DNA of 64,000 nucleotides, taken from NCBI RefSeq assembly GCF_009189165.1, contig NZ_CP045118.1, positions 1,302,001 through 1,366,000 of the forward strand, in the 5' to 3' direction. The stretch is from Pseudomonas sp. SCB32 (lineage in GTDB: Bacteria > Pseudomonadota > Gammaproteobacteria > Pseudomonadales > Pseudomonadaceae). Numbering within the stretch: position 1 is the stretch's first letter; each line of letters begins with the position of its first letter. Below are positions 27,899 through 36,763 of the stretch, one piece after another. The position numbers and the translations under genes are program-made. Below the pieces are notes generated by a model that was given only the letters and a program-made list of their open reading frames with translations, made no database searches and was not told the DNA's origin.

Positions 27899-28702
27899 TC
27901 AGGCAGCGAGTGCGCGGGCGTGCTTCTTCTTGACCTGCTGGCGGCATGCATCACCAAAGGCCTTGAAGATTTTCACCGAGTCGGGGTTCTGCGCGGCTTG
28001 CCATTCCGGGTGCCACTGCACCGCAAAGAGGAAGGGCGACAGGGTCGGGGCATGGATCGCCTCGACCAGGCCGTCTTCGGCATGGCCGATGGGCTCAAGG
28101 CCCTTGCCCAGGTTCTTCAGGCCCTGGCCGTGCAGCGAGTTCACGCGGATCTCGTCGCCCAGCAACTGCTGCAGCCAGCTGCCTTTCTGCAGGCGCACGC
28201 CGTGGACCTGGCTGTACTGCACGTCGACCGGGTCTTCGGGATTTTCGCGATGGTCGTTGAAGCCAGGCTCGGCATAGACCTTCTGGTAGATGTCACCACC
28301 GAGCGCGACGTTGATTTCCTGCATGCCGCGGCAGATACCGAAGATCGGCAGGCCACGCGCGATGGCGGCCTTGATCAACGGCATGTCGAAATTGTCGCGG
28401 TCCTTGTCCTGGCCCTTGCCGGGAGTTTCGTTCTCCTGGCCATAGAGCGTCGGATCGATGTTGCTGCCGGCGCCGGTGAGGTAAACACCGTCGGCCATGT
28501 CCAGGTACTGCTCGAGGTCTTCGATGCCGCAGCAGGTCGGTACCAGTACCGGCACGCAATCGGACTGTTCGACCAGGGGCACGATGTATTTGTGGGTCAT
28601 TACCTGATAGTCGTGGCCTTTGCGCTCTTGGCTGCCCATGGACATCAGGACGACGGGTTTGCGGAGGGTCTGTTTCTTGTTGCCAATGTTGCTGTTGGAC
28701 AT
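27899..28702 (-). CDS. Gamma-glutamyl-gamma-aminobutyrate hydrolase family protein (class I amidotransferase)
   Basis: A 267-residue class I glutamine amidotransferase of the PuuD/SpuA type. In polyamine catabolism these hydrolyse gamma-glutamyl-GABA to glutamate and GABA. The nucleophile elbow is GICRGMQEINV (C124), and the rest of the triad is H231/E233 in VQWHPEW. The C-terminus has a basic KKKHARALAA tail. No other polyamine genes are adjacent, so the exact substrate remains inferred from family. An A+T-rich region with an inverted repeat lies upstream. Confidence 0.85.
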   Translation of the reverse strand: MSNSNIGNKKQTLRKPVVLMSMGSQERKGHDYQVMTHKYIVPLVEQSDCVPVLVPTCCGIEDLEQYLDMADGVYLTGAGSNIDPTLYGQENETPGKGQDKDRDNFDMPLIKAAIARGLPIFGICRGMQEINVALGGDIYQKVYAEPGFNDHRENPEDPVDVQYSQVHGVRLQKGSWLQQLLGDEIRVNSLHGQGLKNLGKGLEPIGHAEDGLVEAIHAPTLSPFLFAVQWHPEWQAAQNPDSVKIFKAFGDACRQQVKKKHARALAA

Positions 28703-28898
28703 ATGTCACCTTTGGACGGGCTGCAGCCCATCGTTTTTGTGCAGGCGCACCGCTCTGGGCTTGGGCTACCTGAGGTTCCGAGCACTGCCGGGAACGCACA
28801 GAAGGCGAAATTTCCCGGTCGAAACCTGCCTACCAGCCTGCCAGAGCCGTTAAATATGTCAAACGATTTCGGCGAATGGCGTCAAAAATAATGGCCGA

Positions 28899-28917
28899 AA
28901 CATTGTCGAACAATGTT
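28899..28917. promoter_or_regulatory. Inverted repeat in the AT-rich gap upstream of the amidotransferase gene
   Basis: AACATTGT and ACAATGTT flank CGA, about 195 bases before the amidotransferase start. The surrounding 28880-29000 stretch is far richer in A+T than its neighbours. It may be an operator, but no regulator can be named. Confidence 0.35.
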
Positions 28918-28965
28918 ATTAAATTATTGTTTTTAAAGGATTTTTATAAATATCCATTCGAAGCA

Positions 28966-29000
28966 AAAAGTCCATTATTTACAACGCCTGTAAATAATGG
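28966..29000 (-). terminator. Terminator after the GGDEF gene
   Basis: CCATTATTTACA (28972-28983) pairs perfectly with TGTAAATAATGG (28989-29000). On the minus strand the hairpin is followed by ACTTTTTGC. It lies 77 bases past the cyclase stop. Confidence 0.65.
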
Positions 29001-29076
29001 TGAAAAATTCTGAACATTTTTTCATGGCAGGCAGCAGGGCGTACCGGGCGGCACGCTCTGCCTCGCGGGTTGCCGT

Positions 29077-30729
29077 TCAGTGGCACTCGATGCGGTTGCG
29101 GCCGTTCTGCTTGGCGCGGTAGAGCGCACTGTCGCTGCGGGACAGGGCGGCCTCCGCCGATACATCGTCGACCTGCAGGGTCGCGATGCCGATGCTGATG
29201 CTCAGCGGGATTTGTTCGCACCCCAGCAGCAGCGGCTGGTCGGCCAATTGCTGTTGCAGGCGCCTGGCGAATATCACGGCGCTGGCGACATCCGCGTCGC
29301 CAAGCACCACGGCGAACTCCTCGCCGCCCATGCGCCCGGCGAAGTCGATGCGGCGGATGGCACGGCCGAGGATGATCGCGAAATGGCGCAGCGCTTCGTC
29401 CCCCACGCCGTGGCCCCAGCGATCGTTGATGGCCTTGAAGTGGTCCAGGTCGCACATCAGGATCGCCGCCCCGTGCGTCGTCGAACGCTGCACGCGGCCC
29501 ATCTCCGCCTCTATCAGCTGCATGAAGTGACGGCGGTTGGGCAGCTGGGTGAGGAAGTCGGTCGTGGCCAGCACCTGCAGTTCGGCTTCGATGCGCTTGC
29601 GCTCGGTGACGTCGGTGATCAGGCCATGCCAGATCACGCTGCCATCGTCCAGGCGCTTGGGCTGGGCGTTGCCCAGGCGCCAGAGGGTGCCGCGCCCGCG
29701 AAGCTGCACGCGGAATTCGTGGCGCCATGGCCGTAGCGTTGCGGCGGAGATTTCCAGCGAGGCGAGGAGGGCGGGCAGGTCGTCCGCCTGGACCACCTCG
29801 TGGAGCACCGCCGAGTTGCCGCTGATCTGTTCGGCGGTCATGCCGAAGATATCCGCGACCCCGGCGCTGACATAGGGGAAGGTGCCGGTGCCGTCGGGCA
29901 GGTTGCGGAACTGGAAGACCATGCCGGGGATTTCGTCGGTGAGGTCGGTGAGCAGTTCGACGTTCTGCCGCAACTGTTCCGAGACGCCCCGCAGCGTGGT
30001 GACGTCGGTGGTGGTGCCGATCATGCGCAGCGGGCGGCCGGCGTCGTCACGCTCGACGACCTTGCCACGGCTGCAGACCCAGATGTAGTGACCAGCCTTG
30101 TGGCGTAGCCGGTGTTCCACTTCGTAGGCCGGGGTGCGGCCTTCGAAGTGTGCGCTGATGGTCGCCTGGACGTACGCGAGATCGTCGGGATGCACGCGCA
30201 CGTATGCATCGTCGATGCGATTGCCGATCTCGTGGTCGGCGTAGCCCAGCAAGGCTTTCCAGCCGGAGGAGTAGTGGATCTCGCCACTGGGGACATGACG
30301 GTCCCACACCCCCGTGCCGCTGCCGGCGATCGCCAGCGCCAGGCAGCCTTCGTCGGTGCGGCAGAGCAGTTCCTGGGCGATGCCGGCGGCATCGCCCAGC
30401 ACGCTTTGCGCGGCGCTATCCAGGGTTCGTGGCTGGTGGTCAAGCACACACAGCCAGCCGAGCGTGGCGCCGTCGGCGGCACGCAGGACAGCAGTGCCCA
30501 GCGGGTGCAGATCGCCTTCGCGGCTGCGCAGGGGGGCCGAGGCGGCGTTGAGGCAGAGCAGGGTGGCGAATGATTGCGCCGCCTCGTGCGTCAGGCCATC
30601 GAAGCCCAGCAGGCGGCCATGGGCGTCGGCCAGCAATGCGGCGACCGCGCCAATTGGTGAACGGACCAGGCGCAAGAGACTGTCGAATCGCCCGTATTCC
30701 TGCACTTCAGGATCGCTGGAAGTTCGCAT
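29077..30729 (-). CDS. PAS-domain diguanylate cyclase (GGDEF)
   Basis: A 550-residue soluble sensor that should make cyclic di-GMP. An N-terminal GAF-like segment (about 1-123) is followed by two PAS/PAC units (about 125-247 and 255-375) and a GGDEF domain (about 385-548). The active-site motif is MGGEEF, and RRID five residues before it is an intact inhibitory I-site. No EAL domain or membrane helix is seen. The gene stands alone, with an AT-rich hairpin terminator downstream. The signal it senses is unknown. Confidence 0.93.
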   Translation of the reverse strand: MRTSSDPEVQEYGRFDSLLRLVRSPIGAVAALLADAHGRLLGFDGLTHEAAQSFATLLCLNAASAPLRSREGDLHPLGTAVLRAADGATLGWLCVLDHQPRTLDSAAQSVLGDAAGIAQELLCRTDEGCLALAIAGSGTGVWDRHVPSGEIHYSSGWKALLGYADHEIGNRIDDAYVRVHPDDLAYVQATISAHFEGRTPAYEVEHRLRHKAGHYIWVCSRGKVVERDDAGRPLRMIGTTTDVTTLRGVSEQLRQNVELLTDLTDEIPGMVFQFRNLPDGTGTFPYVSAGVADIFGMTAEQISGNSAVLHEVVQADDLPALLASLEISAATLRPWRHEFRVQLRGRGTLWRLGNAQPKRLDDGSVIWHGLITDVTERKRIEAELQVLATTDFLTQLPNRRHFMQLIEAEMGRVQRSTTHGAAILMCDLDHFKAINDRWGHGVGDEALRHFAIILGRAIRRIDFAGRMGGEEFAVVLGDADVASAVIFARRLQQQLADQPLLLGCEQIPLSISIGIATLQVDDVSAEAALSRSDSALYRAKQNGRNRIECH

Positions 30730-30925
30730 CGGATGGCTGCTTCTTCGCCGGAGAATGGGGCGTTTCCGTCTGGCGGCGCGGACGACGTCGTCTCGCGAAC
30801 AACAGATGGCCCTATGAAATCACGGGGCGGGTATGCGCCACAATCTCCGCGTGAGGGGCGGGCGACGAGTGAACCGGGCAGCCCATCCATGCCTGGCCGC
30901 TTCCGCGCCGTCCGGGGCCTGGCAC

Positions 30926-31270
30926 TCAGCTCAGGAGTTGGTCGATCAGGACTGCATTGGTGTAGATCAGGCTGCCATCGCTGGCCCGGTGGCCCACCAG
31001 GTGAAAGTGCCCGCGGTGGTCGCTCTGGCTCAGGTAGACGCGGTACTGGCAGTCGGACAGCGGGCCATAGCCGTCGGGCATCTTCAGGTCGAGGTCGCCC
31101 AGGTCGGCGTCCACCATGACGTCGTGCTTCCCGCTGTTCTGCAGGTACTCCTCGGCTTGCTCCAGGCGCAGGTGATCGGCGTCGCTGACGAAGAAGTGGA
31201 TGTCTTCCAGCGGGGTAGGTTTCTGGTCGATGCTGGTCTTGCACCAGCCTTCGAGAGTCATCGCGCTCAT
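30926..31270 (-). CDS. Small hypothetical protein
   Basis: A 114-residue acidic cytoplasmic protein starting MSAMTLEGWCKTSID. It contains DADLGDLDLKMPDGYGPLSD and ends with a segment on RVYLSQSDHRGHFHLVGHR. I do not recognise the family. ATG 31270 has AGGAG about 12 bases upstream and is preferred to the start 23 codons earlier, which would extend into non-coding-looking sequence. The compact, well-ordered composition suggests a real gene. Confidence 0.65.
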   Translation of the reverse strand: MSAMTLEGWCKTSIDQKPTPLEDIHFFVSDADHLRLEQAEEYLQNSGKHDVMVDADLGDLDLKMPDGYGPLSDCQYRVYLSQSDHRGHFHLVGHRASDGSLIYTNAVLIDQLLS

Positions 31271-31383
31271 GGTGAATGGGTCTCCTGCAGCTGTGTGGGC
31301 ATTCTGTATTGCCGCCACTTTCACTGCTTTTGACCGCACGTGTTCCCGGGTGATTCAACCGATATTGCACCGGTGATCGACGG

Positions 31384-31415
31384 GCATAAAAAAAGCCGCT
31401 CCTGAGAGCGGCTCG
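31384..31415 (-). terminator. Strong rho-independent terminator
   Basis: AGCCGCTC (31394-31401) pairs with GAGCGGCT (31406-31413) around CTGA. On the minus strand it is followed by seven T. Confidence 0.88.
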
Positions 31416-31505
31416 AAAGGACGTTGAAGGAGCAATCACAATATCAACGTCAGGAGTCATCTTTCGATAATCGACGATATGAGTTATCGAAAGCGGGAAA
31501 GAGGG
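31386..31505 (-). ncRNA. Candidate small RNA (or structured 3' end) downstream of the OprD gene
   Basis: Reading the minus strand, three hairpins follow each other: CTTTCGATAA/TTATCGAAAG (31461-31493), GACGTTGA/TCAACGTC (31420-31451) and a terminator stem GCCGCTC/GAGCGGC with CTGA loop and seven T. A possible promoter precedes them (TAGAAT at 31511-31516, 17 bases from TTTATC at 31534-31539), predicting a transcript of about 120 bases. No known family was recognised. It could instead be the 3' untranslated end of the porin mRNA. Confidence 0.45.
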
Positions 31506-31593
31506 CGGGGATTCTAGAAAGTTTGAAGGCGCGGATAAACCACGATCCGGGGAAGACACTTTCTGTCACGGTGCAATAATACAGGCTGCATAG

Positions 31594-31629
31594 CGGAACA
31601 ACTCTCAGAAAATTCCGAAAGTTGTTCCG
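31594..31629. promoter_or_regulatory. Perfect inverted repeat just after the OprD stop
   Basis: CGGAACAACT (31594-31603) and AGTTGTTCCG (31620-31629) surround 16 bases. There is no T run after the stem on either strand, so a simple terminator is unlikely. It could be a protein site or an RNA-stabilising hairpin at the end of the porin mRNA. Confidence 0.45.
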
Positions 31630-31647
31630 TGATTATTCGCGAACGAA

Positions 31648-32976
31648 TTACAGGATCGACAGCGGATAATCGATGATCAGACGCAGTTCGTTATTGTCCG
31701 ACTCGCCCTGATCGGCGTTGGCGCGGTGGAAGGCCTGGCGCAGGCGGAAGGACATGTCCTTCACCGGGCCGGACTGCACGACGTACTTGGCCTCGAAGTC
31801 GGTCTCGTGGTGCTTGCCGTCTTCGCCGTACAGGCCGACGTACTGGCCGTTCGGGTCGGCGTGGGTGCCGTCGATGTTGCTGCCGTTGATGTAGCGGGTC
31901 ATGAAGCTCAGGCCCGGCACGCCGTAGGTGTCCATTGCCAGGTCATAGCGCAGTTGCCAGGAGCGTTCGCCCGGACCGTTGAAGTCGGAGAACTGCACGG
32001 AGTTGGCGAGGAAGATCGAGTCGCCGCCAGCGCCCGCGCCGTTGTCGCCGAAGCCGACGTAGTCGAACGGGGTGTCGCCGTTGACCTTCTGGAAGGCCAG
32101 GGTGACGGTGTGCGCGTGCAGGAAGGAGTAGGCGGCAGCCAGCGACCAGGTGGTGTTGCTGATCTCGCCGGCCTTGGCCTGGCCGTAGTCGGTGGTGCGG
32201 TAGACGTTGAAGTCCAGGCCCAGCGACTGGTCGCTGCCCAGCGGCTGCAGGTAGTTCACGTTGGCGTAGTACTGGCGCCAGATGTCCTCGAACTCCGAGC
32301 CGTACAGCGAGACGTTCAGGCTGTCGGTGAGGGCGTACTTGCCGCCGACGTAGTCCACGCTGTCGGCTTCGACGTTCGCGTAGGTCGCGTACAGGCCGCC
32401 ATCGTGGCTGGTGGTGACCGGGCTGGTGCCGGAGGTGAAGTGGCCTGCTTCCAGGTCCAGGCCTGCGATTTCGCTGCTCAGCAGGTTGAAGCCCGACGCG
32501 GTCTGCGGAATCAGGCGGCTGCCGCCGGCGGCGAATACCGGTGCGACCGGCTGCATGTCGCCGAATTTCAGCTCGGTCTTGGAGATGCGCACCTTCAGCG
32601 CGCCGCCGGCCTTGCCATAGTCATCCTCGGGGTTGCCGTGTTTGTCCACCGGCAGGTTGCCGGTGCCGGCACGGCCGCCGCCCGCATCGAGCTTGATGCC
32701 CAGGTAGCCGAAGGCGTCGACGCCGAAACCGACGGTGCCCTGGGTGTAGCCGGAGGAGAAGTTGGCGAGGATGCCCTGGGTCCAGTCACGGTTGTCGCCG
32801 GAGCCGTTCTTGCCGTCGTGGTCGTAGTAGTAGTTGCGCAGCAGCACGTCGAACTTGGCGTCGTCGACGAAGCCCTTGGCATCGGCCTGGTCGGTGACGA
32901 AAGGTTCGGCGCTGGCGAACTGGCTGGCGGCGGCGGAAACGGCGAGCACGATAGCGCTGCGTTTGAGGTGCTTCAT
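31648..32976 (-). CDS. OprD family outer membrane porin
   Basis: A 442-residue substrate-specific porin with a signal peptide (MKHLKRSAIVLAVSAAASQF plus ASA, cleavage before EPF) and the OprD landmarks DDAKFDVLLRNYYYDHDG, DWTQGILANFSSGYTQGTVGF, GSRLIPQTASGFNLL and a terminal LRLIIDYPLSIL. OprD-type channels take up amino acids, peptides or organic acids; the substrate cannot be assigned here. TATAAA about 60 bases before the start is a likely -10. It is monocistronic, with structured RNA downstream. Confidence 0.92.
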   Translation of the reverse strand: MKHLKRSAIVLAVSAAASQFASAEPFVTDQADAKGFVDDAKFDVLLRNYYYDHDGKNGSGDNRDWTQGILANFSSGYTQGTVGFGVDAFGYLGIKLDAGGGRAGTGNLPVDKHGNPEDDYGKAGGALKVRISKTELKFGDMQPVAPVFAAGGSRLIPQTASGFNLLSSEIAGLDLEAGHFTSGTSPVTTSHDGGLYATYANVEADSVDYVGGKYALTDSLNVSLYGSEFEDIWRQYYANVNYLQPLGSDQSLGLDFNVYRTTDYGQAKAGEISNTTWSLAAAYSFLHAHTVTLAFQKVNGDTPFDYVGFGDNGAGAGGDSIFLANSVQFSDFNGPGERSWQLRYDLAMDTYGVPGLSFMTRYINGSNIDGTHADPNGQYVGLYGEDGKHHETDFEAKYVVQSGPVKDMSFRLRQAFHRANADQGESDNNELRLIIDYPLSIL

Positions 32977-33025
32977 GGATATTGCCCCTAGAGTCTTGGA
33001 GAACCGGCCCGTCGAGTCGCGTGAG

Positions 33026-33063
33026 GACCGGAATTTTTATAGGCAGGCACAATGAATCCGGTC
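33026..33063 (-). promoter_or_regulatory. Probable promoter region of the OprD gene
   Basis: On the minus strand TATAAA (33036-33041) is a good -10. GACCGGA (33026-33032) and TCCGGTC (33057-33063) form an inverted repeat around it. The rest of the 445-base gap to the RidA gene is AT-richer than coding DNA and holds TTGACATTGTCA at about 33100-33111; no gene is seen in it. Confidence 0.4.
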
Positions 33064-33421
33064 ATGGAATAACCACGACAGAAATCACAGGAAGTTGCAT
33101 TGACATTGTCACAATCAACTTTCCCCTTGCCCGCTCCAGGCAGGAAAAAGCCGGCGTCATAATGCCGAAAGAGTGCCCTGTTTAAATAACGGAATATGAA
33201 AAGGTCTATGTCCTAAACTGTAATAATCCCTCTTTGAAGTTCGAGGGGAATATGGCCCGCTCATACGATGGATGTATTGACGAATGACAAACCGAAGGGA
33301 ATAGGCGGCTGCGGTGAGTTGTCCGCCGGCGTGGCGGCGGGGGGCGGGATGAGGCTAAGCTGCGCGTCCCGGGCGGGCCGAACGTGCCCCGCTCATAGCC
33401 CCCGATAGCAGAGAGTTCCCC

Positions 33422-33811
33422 ATGGCGCAGAATGACAGCCCCTTCTTCATTCCCGACGCGGATCCCGAATCCATTTCCTCCGACGTCGCCGGTTTCGGCG
33501 GCCTGCTGGTCTCCACGCAGATCCCCACCCTCGAAGACGGCAGCCTGGAGTTGGGCGACATCAAGGCCCAGAGCGAAGCCACCCTGCGCAGCCTGAAGGT
33601 TGCACTGGAGAAGGCCGGCAGTGGCCTGGACCACGTCCTGCACCTGACCATCTACCTCACCAGCATGGCTGACCGCGCCGCCTTCAACGAGGTGTACTGC
33701 AGCTTTTTCGGCAAGCCCTATCCGGTACGCGCCGCCGTTGGTGTGTCCGAGCTGGCCGTCGACGGAATGAAGGTGGAAGTCACCGCCATCGCCGCCAAGC
33801 GCGCGGGCTGA
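33422..33811 (+). CDS. RidA family protein
   Basis: A 129-residue member of the RidA/YjgF/UK114 family of reactive enamine/imine deaminases. The C-terminal half has HVLHLTIYLTSMADRAAFNEVY and YPVRAAVGVSEL, with the conserved arginine (R105 in RidA numbering) present. The N-terminus is longer and more acidic than in RidA itself, so it may be a Rid subfamily protein. A terminator follows at about 33853. It seems to stand alone. Confidence 0.85.
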   Translation: MAQNDSPFFIPDADPESISSDVAGFGGLLVSTQIPTLEDGSLELGDIKAQSEATLRSLKVALEKAGSGLDHVLHLTIYLTSMADRAAFNEVYCSFFGKPYPVRAAVGVSELAVDGMKVEVTAIAAKRAG

Positions 33812-33828
33812 TCCTGCCTTTACCGCCG

Positions 33829-33931
33829 TAAGAGCGGGCGATGCCCGCGAAGGGGCCGCTTAGCGGCCCTTTCTCTTTCCCCTGCGCACCCGCCACACCT
33901 CCGCTTCGCGGGCATGGCCTGCTCCTGCAGG
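33829..33931. repeat. REP-like pair enclosing a terminator
   Basis: AGAGCGGGCGATGCCCGCGA and, about 60 bases on, CTTCGCGGGCATGGCCTGCT are complementary REP-like arms. Between them GGGCCGC-TTA-GCGGCCC (33853-33869) followed by TTTCTCTTT should terminate the RidA transcript. Confidence 0.6.
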
Positions 33932-33962
33932 TCTATTCCCGGCCCTGAGCCGTCCCGCCGAA

Positions 33963-34040
33963 TGTATTCCTGTGTATCTGCCGCTCTCCAGGCGGATACA
34001 GACATACAAAAGCCTCCAGCCGCCGATACGCCAGCGATAC
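33963..34040. promoter_or_regulatory. Predicted response-regulator site upstream of the HvfA-like cluster
   Basis: TGTATTCCTGTGTATCT contains two TGTAT half-sites ten bases apart. Sixty-two bases further are GATAC repeats eleven bases apart (34025 and 34036). The same two-part arrangement, with 61-base spacing, occurs at 41111-41187 next to the response-regulator gene. Tandem half-sites at about one helical turn are typical of OmpR-family regulators. This part of the gap before 34176 holds no gene. Confidence 0.5.
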
Positions 34041-34175
34041 ATCGCCAAGGCGAAATAGCCCTACCCGAACGATGAACGCGACGGCAGGGCAAAACCTCCA
34101 GCGCTTCGTTCCAGGGATACCGCCATCAAGGCATGACCCGGCGCGTGAATGCGCCCAAGCATCTGGAGAAGCACC

Positions 34176-34637
34176 ATGACCCGCACCTCGAAAACTCAAC
34201 TGGGCCTGCTCGCTGTCGCCCTGGCCGGTGGCCTGAACCTGGCGTCCTCCGCCTTCGCCGTGGAAGCGCTGCCGCAGGGTTACCAACTGGCTTCCGCCGC
34301 CAAGGTCGGGGAAGGCAAGTGTGGCGAAGGCAAATGCGGTGCCAGCGGCGCCCAGGCCCAGGCCAAAGCCACCGGCGCCGAGGGCAAGTGTGGTGAAGGC
34401 AAGTGCGGCGATGCCTCCTTCGCCCGTACCGACGCGGACCACGATGGTCGCGTCTCCCGCGCCGAACTGCTGGCTGTGGCGCCCAATGCCGGTGCCGAGT
34501 TCGACGCCATCGACGCCAACCACGATGGCTACCTCTCCGAGGGCGAGGTCTACCAGTTCCGCAAGCACCAGTTCGACGCCAACGGCAAGCCGTTCCCGTC
34601 CGACCTCTACAGCAAGCTGAGCCAGGCCAGGAACTGA
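34176..34637 (+). CDS. HvfA-like RiPP precursor with EGKCG repeats fused to an EF-hand pair
   Basis: A 153-residue exported protein. A signal peptide (about 1-28) is followed by a low-complexity part with four EGKCG motifs (46-50, 51-55, 69-73, 74-78; cysteines 49, 54, 72, 77). Two calcium-type EF-hand loops follow, DADHDGRVSRAE (86-97) and DANHDGYLSEGE (113-124). In Haemophilus HvfA, EGKCG cysteines are converted by an MNIO/partner pair into oxazolone-thioamide copper ligands. The MNIO and DUF2063 genes follow directly here. The EF-hand fusion is unusual for an HvfA. ATG 34176 (GGAGA upstream) is preferred to a start nine codons earlier. Confidence 0.85.
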   Translation: MTRTSKTQLGLLAVALAGGLNLASSAFAVEALPQGYQLASAAKVGEGKCGEGKCGASGAQAQAKATGAEGKCGEGKCGDASFARTDADHDGRVSRAELLAVAPNAGAEFDAIDANHDGYLSEGEVYQFRKHQFDANGKPFPSDLYSKLSQARN

Positions 34638-34698
34638 TCGCCGCTGACATCCTCCCCGCGCCGCTGGCCGGGGAGGGCACTTCGCCAAGGAGACCGCC

Positions 34699-35544
34699 AT
34701 GACCCCATTCCTTTCCCTGCAAGGTGCCGGCCTCGGCCTGCGACGCGCGCTGATGCCCGAACTGCTCACCATGGACACTGGCGCCGTGGACTTCCTCGAG
34801 TGCGCACCGGACAACTGGATCGGCGTCGGCGGTACCTACGGCGACGGCCTGGCCCGCCTGGCCGAACGCTTCCCACTGTCCTGCCACGGCCTGTCGCTGT
34901 CCCTGGGCGGCCCCGAGCCGCTGGACCACGTGTTCCTGCGCCAGACCCGCGAATTCCTCGACCGCCACCATGTGCCGCTGTTCAGCGAGCACCTGAGCTA
35001 CTGCTCCGATGACGGTCACCTGTACGACCTGATCCCCATGCCCTTCACCGACGAAGCCGTGCGCCACATCGCCAGGCGCATCCGTGAAGTGCAGGACGCC
35101 CTGGGCCGCCGCATTGCGGTGGAGAACATTTCCTACTACGCCGCGCCCTACCAGGCGCTGAGCGAGATCGACTTCCTCCGCGCCGTGCTCGCCGAGGCCG
35201 ACTGCGACCTGCTGCTGGACGTCAACAACCTCTTCGTCAACGCCTGCAACCACGGCTACGACGCCGCAGGCTTCCTCGCCCGTGTGCCCGCCGAGCGTGT
35301 CGTCTGCCTGCACGTCGCCGGCCACTACGACGAAGCACCGGACCTGAAGATCGACACCCATGGCGCCGCCGTGAAGGAAGACGTCTGGGGCCTGCTGGCC
35401 AGCGCCTACCAGCACCTGGGCAGAGTACCGACGCTGCTGGAGCGCGACTTCAACCTGCCGCCGCTGGCCGAACTGCTCGGTGAGGTGGGCTACATCCGTG
35501 GCCTGCAAAGCGCCGCGCAAGCGCTGGAGGTGCGTCATGGCTGA
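34699..35544 (+). CDS. MNIO (DUF692) family RiPP-modifying iron oxidase, HvfB-like
   Basis: A 281-residue TIM-barrel multinuclear non-heme iron oxidase. Family landmarks with likely metal ligands are [59 protein letters not shown] and [10 protein letters not shown]. Such enzymes oxidise precursor cysteines using oxygen. It lies 61 bases after its probable substrate gene and overlaps the DUF2063 partner by eight bases. A paralogue from the other cluster is at 45373. Confidence 0.93.
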   Translation: MTPFLSLQGAGLGLRRALMPELLTMDTGAVDFLECAPDNWIGVGGTYGDGLARLAERFPLSCHGLSLSLGGPEPLDHVFLRQTREFLDRHHVPLFSEHLSYCSDDGHLYDLIPMPFTDEAVRHIARRIREVQDALGRRIAVENISYYAAPYQALSEIDFLRAVLAEADCDLLLDVNNLFVNACNHGYDAAGFLARVPAERVVCLHVAGHYDEAPDLKIDTHGAAVKEDVWGLLASAYQHLGRVPTLLERDFNLPPLAELLGEVGYIRGLQSAAQALEVRHG

Positions 35545-36310
35545 GACCCTGCGCGAACAGCAGCTGTGCATGACCCGATTCATCCGCGACCCGCAGGGCC
35601 ACGAGCCGCCGCTGGGCATCGAGGCGCGGCGCCTGGCGGTGTACCGGCAGCTGTTCTTCGGCAACCTGCAATCGCTGCTGGCCGGCAACTTCCCGGCGTT
35701 GCGCGCCAGCCTGCCGGACGATCAGTGGCAGTCGCTCACCGAGGACTTCTACGCCCGTTACCGCTGTCGGACGCCGCTGTTCACCGAAGTGGCCGGCGAA
35801 TTCGTCGAGTATCTGGAGGGTCGCGCCGAGCAGCCCGGCTGGGTCGCCGAACTGGCCCACTACGAGTGGGTCGAGATCGCGCTGTTGCTCAGTGACAAGG
35901 CCGAGCCGGCGCATGACCCGGACGGCGACCTGCTCGACGGCGTGCCCCTGCTGTCCAGCCTTGCCGTGCCGCTGGCCTATGTCTGGCCGGTCAGCCACAT
36001 CGGCCCCGGCAACATCCCGATGGCGGCCCCGGCCGAACCTGCGCTGCTGCTGGCCCGCCGAGGCGCCGACCTGAGGGTGCATTTCTCGCGTCTCGCGCCG
36101 CTGGCCCATGCCCTGCTGGTGTCGCTGCAGCAGTGGCAGCTAACCGGCCGTGAACACCTCAAGGCGCTGGCGGAAATCGCCGGCATCGAACTGGCTGCCA
36201 TCGAGCCCCAGGGCATCGCCCTGCTGCGCAGCCTCAAAGAGCAAGGCGTGGTGCTCGGCACCCGCCCCAACTGCACCACTCTCACCCGTCCACTTCTGGC
36301 ACGACCCTGA
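35537..36310 (+). CDS. DUF2063 family RiPP maturation partner, HvfC-like
   Basis: A 257-residue protein whose N-terminal half (about 1-100) is a DUF2063 DNA-binding-like domain: [28 protein letters not shown]. In MNIO systems this partner presents the precursor to the oxidase. The C-terminal half (about 150-250) is less conserved. ATG 35537 lies within the MNIO gene, so the two are coupled in translation. Confidence 0.9.
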   Translation: MAETLREQQLCMTRFIRDPQGHEPPLGIEARRLAVYRQLFFGNLQSLLAGNFPALRASLPDDQWQSLTEDFYARYRCRTPLFTEVAGEFVEYLEGRAEQPGWVAELAHYEWVEIALLLSDKAEPAHDPDGDLLDGVPLLSSLAVPLAYVWPVSHIGPGNIPMAAPAEPALLLARRGADLRVHFSRLAPLAHALLVSLQQWQLTGREHLKALAEIAGIELAAIEPQGIALLRSLKEQGVVLGTRPNCTTLTRPLLARP

Positions 36311-36322
36311 AGGAGAAGCCTC

Positions 36323-36745
36323 ATGACCAACGCCCTGGCAACCATTCTCTACACCGCCCAGACCCACACCACCGGCGGCCGCGACGGGCGCGGCCAGACC
36401 ACCGACGGCTCGCTGGACCTGCCACTGAGCCCGCCCGGCTCCGGCCGCCACGGCACCAATCCGGAGCAGCTGTTCGCCATCGGCTGGTCCGCCTGCTTCA
36501 TCGGCGCCCTGCGCCGGGCCGGGCAGAAGTACAACATCCGCCTGCCGGACGGGGTGGCGGTGGATGCCGAAGTGTCCCTGGGCAATACGGCCGACGGTGG
36601 CTTCGCCCTGGCCGCCCGGCTCATCGTGCACCTGCCCGGCCTGTCGACGGAAGACAAGGAGAGGCTGGTGGCCGAAGCTCACCAGATCTGCCCTTACTCC
36701 AAGGCGACTCGCGGGAACATCGAGGTGGGCTTCGTCATTCCCTGA
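36323..36745 (+). CDS. Organic hydroperoxide resistance protein (Ohr/OsmC family)
   Basis: A 140-residue thiol peroxidase that reduces organic hydroperoxides. The reactive cysteines are in GWSACFIGAL (near residue 57) and HQICPYSKATRGN (near 120). Its start ATILYTAQTHTTGGRDGR is Ohr-like. It follows the DUF2063 gene by 12 bases, so it seems to be the last gene of the HvfA operon, before a strong terminator. That links oxidative stress with the copper-peptide system. Confidence 0.9.
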   Translation: MTNALATILYTAQTHTTGGRDGRGQTTDGSLDLPLSPPGSGRHGTNPEQLFAIGWSACFIGALRRAGQKYNIRLPDGVAVDAEVSLGNTADGGFALAARLIVHLPGLSTEDKERLVAEAHQICPYSKATRGNIEVGFVIP

Positions 36746-36763
36746 TCGCATTTATCCACAAGC

